In this document: positions 50,786 through 58,506 of the stretch, in pieces
Layout: every line of letters begins with the position of its first letter
Numbering within the stretch: position 1 is the first letter of the stretch
Assembly (NCBI GenBank): GCA_947493175.1
Contig: CANLQD010000015.1
Coordinates: 20,221-84,220, forward strand
Direction of reading: 5' to 3'
Source of the DNA: an uncultured Flavobacteriaceae bacterium
GTDB taxonomy: Bacteria > Bacteroidota > Bacteroidia > Flavobacteriales > Flavobacteriaceae
DNA: 64,000 bases
Translations under genes and position numbers: made by a program
Notes under the pieces: generated by a model
Database searches by the model: none
Told to the model about the DNA's origin: nothing
Seen by the model: the letters and a program-made list of their open reading frames with translations, nothing else

Positions 50786-53065
50786 TTACTTCCTAGAGCG
50801 AAATCGCTTGCTTTTCTTTTTGTTGGGATTTTTGAATAGTCTTTTGAAAAAACCATCACGTTTTACGGGCGGGCAATTCAGTTGCTCCCGCACCAAACTG
50901 GAAGGGTATTTGAACCTAGCCTTGGTAATCGCATTAAATTGTTTGTCTTTGTTGAGTTCCTTGTACCAAAGGGCAAAGAGTGGCAAGGCGGCATTGGCCC
51001 CTTGCCCGAGACGGGTACTTTTGAAACCGATTTCATGATTGTCGAGTCCCACCCAGGTGACATGTACCAAGGTAGGGGTAAGGGCTACGAACCAGGCATC
51101 CTTGTTGTTCTGGGTGGTGCCTGTCTTGCCCGCGATATCGTTTTTTAGACCATAGGTCGTACGAATACGCTTGGCCGTACCGTCATTGATGGTCGATTTC
51201 ATCATCTCGACCATTATTTGGCCTGTTTGTTGTGAAAATGCCGGCTTTTTAGCTCTTTTTGGCTCAAAACGAGCCAAAAGCGAGTCTTTTTGGTCCGTAA
51301 TGGTTTCGATGAGGTAGGGAAACACGGCACGACCATCGTTCACATAGCTGGCATAGGTGCCTGCCAATTCATTCACGTAAATTTCTCCGGTACCCAGTGC
51401 CAAGGAAGGTTGCTCGGGCAACTTTGAAAACACACCCATATTTTTGGCCTGGACCAATACATTTTCGATACCGGTGGCTTCCAGTACTTTTACGGCAACG
51501 GTGTTGACCGAATTGCTCAGGGCCTCTTCCATGGAATAATTAAGATAGGTCTCATCCTTATCGCCTGAATTGCTAGGAGACCAACCTTTCAAGTTTTTGT
51601 AGGCCACCTCACTGGCCGAAAAATAGGCACAAGGAGGGATGCCAAGTTCCAAGGCCGCCGTATAGACAATGGGCTTAAAGGTAGAGCCCACTTGTCGCTT
51701 GCTTTGGGCCACATGATCGAACTTGAAATTTTTAAAATCGACCCCGCCGATCCAAGTCTTCACGGCCCCGGTTCCGGCATCGATGGCTAGGGAGCCCGTG
51801 TTTAGGAATTTCATGTAGTGTTGAATACTGTCTAGCGAACTCGCTTGTAGTTGTTTTTCACCGGACCAATCGGCCAGGGTCATCGAACGTTTTTTAGAAA
51901 GTGAATCCAAAGCCTGCTGGTGAGAGAGTCCGTTCGCGACCAGTTTTTTATAGTGGGGAGAGGCGCGCACCGCCTTGCCGATGATGCTTTTGTTTTTAAG
52001 CCAGGGGGCGTTTGTTCCGTAGCTTTTTTCAAAACTTTTTTGGAGTGCCGCCATGTGGGTCTTCATTGTTTTTTCGGCCAAAACCTGCATTTTATGGTCC
52101 AGGGTGGTATAGATTTTTAGTCCACCTGTATAGATGTTGTACTCATTGCCTTTTTCCTTTTCCGATTGGCTCCACTTTAAGAGTTGTTTTCGTACCTCTT
52201 CCCGGAAGTAAGGGGCAAGCCCGGCATCGTAATCGAACTTTCGGTACCGCAACTTCAGGGGAAGTTGGCTAAGGCTATCTTTTAGGTGCTCGGTTAGGAA
52301 TTCGTTCTTTACCATTGATTGCAACACCAAATTTCGCCGTTTTAAACTATTTTCAGGAAATACCCGCGGATTATATCCATAGGTAGCCTTCAACATACCG
52401 ACCAATACGGCTGCTTCCTCTAACTTTAGTTCGTTTGTACGTTTGTTGAAGAATTTTAGAGCGGCACTTTCGATACCATAGGTATTGTCACCGAACGACA
52501 CCGTGTTCAGATATTGGGTAAGCAACTCTTGCTTGGAATATAGTTTTTCCAAGCGTGAGGCGATAATCATCTCCTTGATTTTGTTAACTGTAATGGGTGC
52601 TTTTTTCCGTTCCTTTCTAGGATATAGGTTTTTGGCCAATTGTTGGGTCAAGGTGCTACCACCCCCGGCAGACTGGTCTTGCATCAGAATGGTTTTAACG
52701 GCTACTCGAAATAAACTGGGGTAGTCTACCCCTGCATGTTTGTAGAAACGTTCGTCCTCAATGGCGATCAAGGCATCTAACAACTGCTGGGGAATCCTTT
52801 CATAGGCAATAGGTTGGCGGTCAAAGAGATAATACTTACCAATAAGAACGCTATCGGCAGTGTAGACTTCCGATGCCCTTTGGTACTCAAAATCAGACAG
52901 GGCTTCCTTGGAGGGTAGTTTGCCCCATGCCCCGAAATAGATACTCAAAAAAAACAGTATTCCACCCAAAAACAATACCGAAACCGCTAGCAGTCCGTAC
53001 CGCAGATAGGGCGATTTAATACGGTTTAAAAGTAGGCGTATCCGGTTCATTGGTGCAATATCCAT
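50786..53065 (-). CDS. Bifunctional penicillin-binding protein 1 (transglycosylase/transpeptidase)
   Basis: 759 residues. One N-terminal membrane helix (YGLLAVSVLFLGGILFFLSI) is followed by a GT51 glycosyltransferase domain: ALIAIEDERFYKHAGVDYPS with the catalytic Glu, and GGSTLTQQLAKNLYPR. The transpeptidase domain has the S-x-x-K in VGSTFKPIVY (about 440), S-x-N in EALSNSVNTVAVK (about 500) and K-T-G in IAGKTGTTQNNKDAWF (about 650). Class A PBP polymerising and cross-linking peptidoglycan in the periplasm. The C-terminus is short and very basic (KRLFKNPNKKKSKRFRSRK), with no extra domain. Confidence 0.96.
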   Translation of the reverse strand: MDIAPMNRIRLLLNRIKSPYLRYGLLAVSVLFLGGILFFLSIYFGAWGKLPSKEALSDFEYQRASEVYTADSVLIGKYYLFDRQPIAYERIPQQLLDALIAIEDERFYKHAGVDYPSLFRVAVKTILMQDQSAGGGSTLTQQLAKNLYPRKERKKAPITVNKIKEMIIASRLEKLYSKQELLTQYLNTVSFGDNTYGIESAALKFFNKRTNELKLEEAAVLVGMLKATYGYNPRVFPENSLKRRNLVLQSMVKNEFLTEHLKDSLSQLPLKLRYRKFDYDAGLAPYFREEVRKQLLKWSQSEKEKGNEYNIYTGGLKIYTTLDHKMQVLAEKTMKTHMAALQKSFEKSYGTNAPWLKNKSIIGKAVRASPHYKKLVANGLSHQQALDSLSKKRSMTLADWSGEKQLQASSLDSIQHYMKFLNTGSLAIDAGTGAVKTWIGGVDFKNFKFDHVAQSKRQVGSTFKPIVYTAALELGIPPCAYFSASEVAYKNLKGWSPSNSGDKDETYLNYSMEEALSNSVNTVAVKVLEATGIENVLVQAKNMGVFSKLPEQPSLALGTGEIYVNELAGTYASYVNDGRAVFPYLIETITDQKDSLLARFEPKRAKKPAFSQQTGQIMVEMMKSTINDGTAKRIRTTYGLKNDIAGKTGTTQNNKDAWFVALTPTLVHVTWVGLDNHEIGFKSTRLGQGANAALPLFALWYKELNKDKQFNAITKARFKYPSSLVREQLNCPPVKRDGFFKRLFKNPNKKKSKRFRSRK

Positions 53066-53118
53066 TTAAAAAATAGAATGGTACAAGTTTTTTAACCATT
53101 CCTTAATAGGAGTTTCTC

Positions 53119-53126
53119 TATTTTTG
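53119..53126 (+). promoter_or_regulatory. Candidate -7 box (TATTTTTG) for the S1/P1 nuclease gene
   Basis: Exact TAnnTTTG, 20 bases before the ATG. The upstream element is not a clear TTG. Confidence 0.48.
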
Positions 53127-53146
53127 GGCAAAACTTGTAAAGGCCT

Positions 53147-53920
53147 ATGAAAAAGGTATTGCTTTTAATTTTTATAATCGTATTTCAAAGTGCTTGGTCC
53201 AATACTCCTATTTGGTCAAAGACCGGCCATCGGGTCGTTGGGGAGATTGCCCAACAACATCTGACACGTAAAGCTAGAAAGGCAATCGCAAAGCTCCTGG
53301 AAGGGCAGAGCTTGGCAGCAGTGTCGAATTTTGCCGATGAGATCAAGGCCGATAGCACCAACCGAAGGTTTAGCCCATGGCATTACGTAAATTTTTCAGC
53401 GGATAAAAAATACGGGGAAGAGCCACCGAGCGCATACGGCGATCTAATGACCGGTATCGAAAAATGTATGGCCGTTGTGAAAGATGAAAACAGCTCGAAG
53501 GAAGACAAGGCCTTCTATCTTAAAATGTTGGTCCACCTGATCGGGGATTTACACCAACCCATGCATGTTGGGCGTTTGGAAGACAAAGGTGGAAACGATA
53601 TTCAACTGCAATGGTTTGGAAGGGGAAGCAATCTACATCGGGTGTGGGACTCCAACATGATCAACGATTATGGGATGAGTTATACCGAATTGGCCACATC
53701 GCTTCCCAAATGGACCAAAAATCAAAAGAAGGCGATACTACAAGGAACCATCTATGATTGGGTAGAGGAGTCGCAGGATATCGCCAATGAACTGTACGAA
53801 TCGGTGGAGGTAGGGGAAAAGCTCGCCTACCGATATGCCTTTGTCTGGTGGGATACCGTTGAAACCCAATTGCAAAAAGGCGGACTGCGTTTGGCCAAGG
53901 TATTAAACGAGCTGTTCTAG
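53147..53920 (+). CDS. S1/P1 family zinc nuclease
   Basis: 257 residues. Signal peptide (MKKVLLLIFIIVFQSAWSN) is followed a few residues on by the mature Trp of IWSKTGHRVVGEIA, which is the N-terminal zinc ligand in this family. Other ligands: WHYVNF, the His/Asp set in LKMLVHLIGDLHQPMHVGRL, and GSNLHRVWDSNMI (H-x3-D). Three zinc ions are expected. The family cleaves single-stranded DNA and RNA and removes 3' phosphates. Exported, likely for nucleic-acid scavenging. Divergent from the PBP1 gene. Confidence 0.96.
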   Translation: MKKVLLLIFIIVFQSAWSNTPIWSKTGHRVVGEIAQQHLTRKARKAIAKLLEGQSLAAVSNFADEIKADSTNRRFSPWHYVNFSADKKYGEEPPSAYGDLMTGIEKCMAVVKDENSSKEDKAFYLKMLVHLIGDLHQPMHVGRLEDKGGNDIQLQWFGRGSNLHRVWDSNMINDYGMSYTELATSLPKWTKNQKKAILQGTIYDWVEESQDIANELYESVEVGEKLAYRYAFVWWDTVETQLQKGGLRLAKVLNELF

Positions 53921-54180
53921 GCAACGAAGTTTTAATAAGGGCTACCACTTAGGGAAAATTGCCTACCAGTCCCTATCCAAAGAATCAAAGTTAAGCATTG
54001 GGAGGGAAGCCCAAATCTGTGCGCTCTCTTTCTGCCGAATACGAACATTTTCTGTTGTACGTTATTGAAAAACAAAGATGGCATGAACTTTGACTTATAC
54101 AAAACGAAGTTCGGTGCAGGGATGTTATGACGGCTTACCACCCGAGTAAGGACAGTGCTTGGCTTTTGGAAATAGGTATA
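53921..54180. other. Non-coding stretch ahead of two strong hairpins
   Basis: No supported ORF. The only frame of note is a 15-residue peptide at 54081-54128. The stretch may be just a long 3' region of the nuclease message, or host a small RNA ending at the 54181 terminator; I see no promoter that would decide this. Confidence 0.35.
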
Positions 54181-54210
54181 AAAAAATCGGCTTATAGAGC
54201 CGATTTTTTT
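54181..54210. terminator. Strong bidirectional terminator hairpin
   Basis: Perfect 12-bp stem AAAAAATCGGCT / AGCCGATTTTTT with a 5-base loop. It has A and T runs on the two sides, so it can act on either strand. Confidence 0.88.
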
Positions 54211-54265
54211 GTTATACCGAATACTGGGATGGTCAAATTGGTGGTGTTGGGGCGAATAATCCCAA

Positions 54266-54300
54266 CAAAAACGATTCTTTATTTTCCCGAATCGTTTTTG
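54266..54300 (-). terminator. Terminator of the outer-membrane protein gene
   Basis: Perfect 12-bp stem CAAAAACGATTC / GAATCGTTTTTG with an 11-base loop, 11 bases past the stop of the minus-strand gene. Confidence 0.82.
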
Positions 54301-54310
54301 ACCGTTAAGC

Positions 54311-54952
54311 TTAAAAACCAATTCCAAAGTTGATACTTACATGGCTATTCCTAAAATTGACATCCTGGCCTTCGCCCGTAACATCACCGTTTCTACTTGA
54401 AAACTCGTAATCCAAATCAACATTGAACGCTATTTTATCGCTCAAGGGGAAGGAATAGCCGATACCGCCAAGAACGGTGGTGCCTACTGCGAACTGATGC
54501 TCAAATCGGTTCTCATCCAAGAATCGGGTTTTTTCGGTCATTTGTCCAATACCTATACTGGTCTTAAGAAAAAGGCCCTTGTTAAACTGTTTTGAAAAAT
54601 GATACTTTCCTCCGAGACCTACATGATAATAGTTAAAAAAGTATTCTTCACTATCGTTCGGCCCTCCTACGTTCGGACTGGCGATAAAGCCTTTGACACC
54701 TGCCCCCAATCCGAAGCCTTTCCATTTTTTTGGAGCGTAATAGAAGAAAGAGGCTAAGGTAAAACCATCATTTCTCCCAAAACCACGGTCATCATTTATG
54801 GTTTCTTTCTCACTTAGGCGGCCACTGAAAAAAGTATTTCCGTAACCGATACTTATGTTCGCATAGACGGGTAGCTTTTCGGTTTCATCCTGGGCGTTCA
54901 AAGAACTGGCGATAGACGTAAAGATCAATAAGGCAACTAGTTGTTTTTTCAT
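54311..54952 (-). CDS. Outer membrane beta-barrel protein
   Basis: 213 residues from the ATG at 54952, which begins the signal peptide MKKQLVALLIFTSIASSLNA. Alternating strands (YANISIGYGNTFFSGRLSEK, GFGLGAGVKGFIASPNVGG, GLGGKYHFSKQFNKGLFLKT) and a final VSINFGIGF with terminal Phe mark a small barrel. Function not assignable. Downstream of the broken Crp/Fnr gene on the same strand. Confidence 0.8.
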   Translation of the reverse strand: MKKQLVALLIFTSIASSLNAQDETEKLPVYANISIGYGNTFFSGRLSEKETINDDRGFGRNDGFTLASFFYYAPKKWKGFGLGAGVKGFIASPNVGGPNDSEEYFFNYYHVGLGGKYHFSKQFNKGLFLKTSIGIGQMTEKTRFLDENRFEHQFAVGTTVLGGIGYSFPLSDKIAFNVDLDYEFSSRNGDVTGEGQDVNFRNSHVSINFGIGF

Positions 54953-55031
54953 AATGTACTTTTTTGTTTGGTACAAAACTAACTAGCGTCATTTCCTTGA
55001 ACATTGATCAGGGTTAAGAACGTACCCGTTC

Positions 55032-55614
55032 TTAGGTATTTGGTTTATACAATCTTTTTCGGATACGGCTGAGCCCTTCCGGAGTAATTCCCAGATAAGA
55101 GGCAATCATGTACTGCGGTATGTTCTGAATAACCTTAGGCCGGTTTTTGATGAGGTCCAGATACCGTTCCTCAGCGGTCTCAAGAAGAAACGATTCGTAC
55201 TTTGTCGATACAATTAAAAACAGGTACTCGGCAACTTTGCGACCTAATTTTTGAAAGTTGATCGATTGCTGGTAAAGGTTGAACAAGTCGGTACTTTTGA
55301 TCAAAAATACGGTTGCGTCCTCAAGTGCTTGGATCCAAGCACTCGATTTTTTCATTCGTTATATAACTTTGGTAGTTTGCCATGAAGTTATTCTGGAAGA
55401 AGAATTGGCGGGTGTGCTGTTGGCCATCGATTAGGTAATAATATTGAAATAGTCCTTTGGCGATAAAGCCGACATAGAGACAGGACTCCCCTTCTTTGAC
55501 AAAGTATTCTCCCTTTTTATATTCTCTTGTTGTGATGATGGCTTCAAGTTGTTGCCATTCCATATCATCCAGTACAACGAATCGATCAAAGGCTTTTCGT
55601 AAGGGGCTTGGCAT
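55032..55614 (-). pseudogene. Crp/Fnr family regulator split by a frameshift
   Basis: Two adjacent minus-strand frames together make one ordinary Crp/Fnr protein. The first (from ATG 55614, KGEYFVKEGESCLYVGFIAK to NFMANYQSYITNEK) is the cyclic-nucleotide-like roll. The second (SSAWIQALEDATVFLIKSTD to VIQNIPQYMIASYLGITPEG) is the rest, with a helix-turn-helix close to those of the other two Crp/Fnr genes here. The shift falls in a run of six A on the coding strand (plus-strand T run 55347-55352). Removing one A would restore YITNEK-SSAWIQALED. Either a real inactivation, phase-variable slippage, or a sequencing/assembly error. Confidence 0.85.
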
Positions 55615-55756
55615 GTTACTTCATTTTTTTAGGATGTCATGATACTTTTTAAGAACTATGAAGGGGCTTTAAAAGAACATTGAAATATAGCCAAATTGCC
55701 GGTAGAGATACGCAATAAGGACTATCATTTTTAAAGTCAAAACAGATTCTGTTCAT

Positions 55757-56356
55757 CTATACGATCACCCGAAATGTTAAATTGATGCGTTCCCCGATGG
55801 GTTTGGCCGTTTTGGGAATTTGATGGAGCCAACGGTGTTGTGTCTCCCCTTGCATTAATAACAGACTCCCATGTTCTAGTAGTATTTTGTGTTTTAAGAG
55901 CTTGTTCTCTTTGTGTTTCAGGTGGAAAAACCGTTCTTGACCCAAGGTGATGGAGGCAATGACAGGATTTTTGCCCAGTTCTTTCTCATCGTCGGCATGC
56001 CAGCCATTGCTATCTTTCCCATCGCGGTACAAGTTCAATAAACAAGTAGTAAAGTCTACCAAAGCAATGGTTTCTATTTGATGTTTGATCGTTAGCAAGG
56101 TTTCAGAAAACACATGTGGTTGCATGGTAATATTCGAATACGAATACGATTTCCCATTGTTCCCGTACAAAGCGGTTAACCGTGGTTGTGCATATACTTT
56201 TCCAAAAACCTTGATATCATCTTGCTGCCAGGGTACCGTCTCTTTGAACGTTTTAAAATAGGCATTTGCTTCTTCGGAGGGTAGGAAGTTGGGAAAATAG
56301 CGAACATCGCTATCGGGCAAATTTAAAGTGATTTCCTCCGAAAAGAGTGAAGCCAT
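55757..56356 (-). CDS. AlkB-like 2-oxoglutarate/Fe(II) dioxygenase
   Basis: 199 residues, cupin-fold dioxygenase. Iron ligands: H-x-D in SNGWHADDEKELG (about 118) and the distal His in MQGETQHRWLHQIPK (about 172). The 2-oxoglutarate Arg is in ERINLTFRVIV at the C-terminus. QPRLTALYGNNGKSYSYS is the nucleotide-recognition region of AlkB/ALKBH2-type enzymes. It oxidatively removes alkyl groups such as 1-methyladenine and 3-methylcytosine from nucleic acids. Translationally coupled to the AraC gene by a TAATG overlap. Confidence 0.94.
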   Translation of the reverse strand: MASLFSEEITLNLPDSDVRYFPNFLPSEEANAYFKTFKETVPWQQDDIKVFGKVYAQPRLTALYGNNGKSYSYSNITMQPHVFSETLLTIKHQIETIALVDFTTCLLNLYRDGKDSNGWHADDEKELGKNPVIASITLGQERFFHLKHKENKLLKHKILLEHGSLLLMQGETQHRWLHQIPKTAKPIGERINLTFRVIV

Positions 56357-57237
56357 TAGCTTAAAACGGTTTTTAGTTGGTTGCGATATTCCGACGGATT
56401 CTGGCCCGTAAACGCCTTGAACGATTTATTGAAATGGGAAAAGTTATTGAATCCGCTTTCAAAACAGACCTCTGTGATGCTCAATGGCTGTTCGGCCAAG
56501 AGTTTAGAGGCATGTACCAACCGATACTCGTTCACGAACTGTACAAAGGTTTTATTGGTGATCTTTTTAAAATAGCGACAAAAGGAGGGAATCGTCATGC
56601 TGACTTTATCCGCAATAATCTCTAACGGTATCTCTTCCTTGAAATTCGTTTTTACGTAATTGAATACGGTATTGATCCGTTCGTTGTCTTTTACTTCTGC
56701 CGAAATGGAATAGCCTTCCGCATTCAAGACTTTATACTCTTTGCTATTGCCCAGTTCGTTTAAAATGTTCAGGATGGATAGCAAGCGTTGAAAATCGGTC
56801 TGGTATTCCAACAACTCCATCTTTTCACCGATTTTTTGTTTCACCCTCCCTTGAAAAGCAATTCCCGATTTGCTCATTTCGAGCAGGCTTTGAATTCTTT
56901 TCATTTCGGGAATGTTAAAAAAATCATGACCCAAGGAATCCATATTCATTTGTACCACGGTTTCGCTCTTATTACCGGTAAGCTTGTCGGTAAAACCACA
57001 ATGAGGTAGGTTACTTCCTATAAGGATCAAATCGCCATCGGTGTAATAAGATACATGACTTCCGATTTGGCGTTTGCCCGAACCACCATTCACGTATACC
57101 AGTTCAATTTCAGGATGGTAATGCCAACGGTTATTAACGTTCAAACGGTCTCTGTTGAACTTTTGATAGGTAAAAGAATGCCCAAAATCAGGGGCAATTG
57201 CTTCAAAAGCCGGCTTGTGTTGGATCATCTTGCTCAT
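56356..57237 (-). CDS. AraC family regulator with N-terminal cupin domain
   Basis: 293 residues from the ATG at 57237 (a start at 57267 adds ten residues of no conservation). An N-terminal cupin has RLNVNNRWHYHPEIELVYVN and DGDLILIGSNLPHCGFTDKL. The C-terminal AraC domain has two helix-turn-helix units: IPLEIIADKVSMTIPSFCRY and LSITEVCFESGFNNFSHFNK, then FKAFTGQNPSEYR. Cupin AraC proteins usually respond to sugars or small metabolites. Its stop overlaps the alkB ATG, so it may control that gene. It has none of the Cys-based Ada methyl-sensing domain. Confidence 0.93.
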   Translation of the reverse strand: MSKMIQHKPAFEAIAPDFGHSFTYQKFNRDRLNVNNRWHYHPEIELVYVNGGSGKRQIGSHVSYYTDGDLILIGSNLPHCGFTDKLTGNKSETVVQMNMDSLGHDFFNIPEMKRIQSLLEMSKSGIAFQGRVKQKIGEKMELLEYQTDFQRLLSILNILNELGNSKEYKVLNAEGYSISAEVKDNERINTVFNYVKTNFKEEIPLEIIADKVSMTIPSFCRYFKKITNKTFVQFVNEYRLVHASKLLAEQPLSITEVCFESGFNNFSHFNKSFKAFTGQNPSEYRNQLKTVLS

Positions 57238-57399
57238 TCCTTTTTTATATAAAATTAGAAAAGCCAATTTGGGTACGACACTGCAAAATTAACCCAAATC
57301 TATGTAATATTAACCCTTAACTAAAATTTAACCGTTTACAAGGGTAAGATTGAACAGAAATAGGGAAAATATGTGGTAGCAAGCGCGGTGGTTCGTTGG

Positions 57400-57407
57400 T
57401 AGATTTG
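57400..57407 (+). promoter_or_regulatory. Candidate -7 box (TAGATTTG) for the secreted protein gene
   Basis: Exact TAnnTTTG, 55 bases before the ATG at 57463. There is no clear TTG at -33. Confidence 0.45.
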
Positions 57408-57462
57408 TCTTGTAATTAATTGTTAACCGGCCCTGATGAAATGGGCCTTAAAAAAGAAAGTC

Positions 57463-58044
57463 ATGAAAAAAGCAATGAAAGTAACCCTAATGATTGCCCT
57501 CATGTTCGTTACCACCTTGAGTATGGCGAAAGATTTAAAGGTGATTGCCAATAGTAATGAGAAAAGTTTGGTATTCGAAATGGAACCCTACGCACAAGCC
57601 ACCTATATACGTGTGGTGGACGGGGAAGAGCGCATTATTTATTCTGAAAGGATGGTCTCTGGTGATGTCTTGATCAAAAAAATAAATCTGTCAAAGCTTC
57701 CTGTAGGGGTCTATACCGTAGAGGTTGAAGATGCTTTAAAGCGGGTAAACTATACCCTTTTGTTGGAAGCATCGAAAGTGACCATTACTGACCGTAAAGA
57801 AGATAACAAACCGGTATTTCGCAAAGAAGGAGATCGCATTTTCATTAACCTTCTAAATCTTGACTTGCATACTGTGGAGATTACGGTTTATGACAGCACG
57901 GGAAGAAAGTTGTTTTCCGAGAGCAGCGAGGGAGCACAAATTGTTCAGAAGGCATTCAACTTTGAAAATGCCTATAGCGATAGTTATACCGTCATGGTAC
58001 GTGATATGGAAAGTGCCTACTACGAAGAGATCATAGTGAAGTAA
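57463..58044 (+). CDS. Secreted protein with two related sorting-domain-like halves
   Basis: 193 residues from the ATG at 57463, which opens the signal peptide KKAMKVTLMIALMFVTTLSM; an ATG at 57436 would put nine residues ahead. The mature part consists of two similar beta-sandwich halves. Half one has ATYIRVVDGEERIIYSERMV and LPVGVYTVEVEDALKR. Half two has HTVEITVYDSTGRKLFSESS and YSDSYTVMVRDMESAYYEEI. Both resemble the V-x-V-Y-D-x-x-G-R and G-x-Y-x-V pattern of T9SS type A C-terminal sorting domains. No other domain. Monocistronic with a clear terminator. Confidence 0.68.
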   Translation: MKKAMKVTLMIALMFVTTLSMAKDLKVIANSNEKSLVFEMEPYAQATYIRVVDGEERIIYSERMVSGDVLIKKINLSKLPVGVYTVEVEDALKRVNYTLLLEASKVTITDRKEDNKPVFRKEGDRIFINLLNLDLHTVEITVYDSTGRKLFSESSEGAQIVQKAFNFENAYSDSYTVMVRDMESAYYEEIIVK

Positions 58045-58065
58045 TAGTTAATTTGAGTTGATTTG

Positions 58066-58100
58066 AACCCCTGGATGCCTTAAAGCTTCAGGGGTTTTTT
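58066..58100 (+). terminator. Rho-independent terminator after the secreted protein gene
   Basis: Stem AACCCCTG / CAGGGGTT with a 15-base loop and a T run, 21 bases past the stop. Confidence 0.88.
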
Positions 58101-58140
58101 GATATTCGATTTTTAAGGATGCCGAAGAACGGGTTCTATT

Positions 58141-58506
58141 TTATCCATTCAAATACAGATAAGCCCAAAACATCAGTGCGAACTGCAGCGGTATTCTCGC
58201 GAGCAATGCCCATTTGGGCAACCCCATAGAGGCCCTTTTGTCGTAAAGCATGTGAAAGTGAACGGGCAAAAAGAAAGTGAGCATCGCAATGATAGCAATA
58301 ATGGAGGCGTCTTTTGTGGGGGCAAAGCAAAGTCCTACCCCTAATAGAATCTCCGCAAAACCGCTAAAGTTCACCAAAAACTGATGTCCCGGTAAATACC
58401 CTGGTAAAATTCGCATATACATTCCGGGACGCACAAAATGCATGATTCCTGCCCCCACATAGGTTGCGGCCATCAAATACAGGTGCCAAGGGGAATCGGT
58501 CTCCAT
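58141..58506 (-). CDS. DoxX-like membrane protein
   Basis: 121 residues with four helices. LYLMAATYVGAGIMHFVRPG (about 9-28), VNFSGFAEILLGVGLCFAP and LPVHFHMLYDK match DoxX-like (DoxD-type) proteins, which are linked in other bacteria to thiosulfate or redox stress but are mostly uncharacterised. It begins directly after the stop of the DUF885 gene's downstream neighbourhood on the same strand: TAA of DUF885 lies immediately left of this ATG, so transcription order is DoxX first, then DUF885 on the shared message only if read-through extends. Role unknown. Confidence 0.78.
   Translation of the reverse strand: METDSPWHLYLMAATYVGAGIMHFVRPGMYMRILPGYLPGHQFLVNFSGFAEILLGVGLCFAPTKDASIIAIIAMLTFFLPVHFHMLYDKRASMGLPKWALLARIPLQFALMFWAYLYLNG

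Noticed and set aside
54081..54128. 15-residue peptide MNFDLYKTKFGAGML
   Set aside because: Too short and without a start signal; no reason to prefer it over chance.
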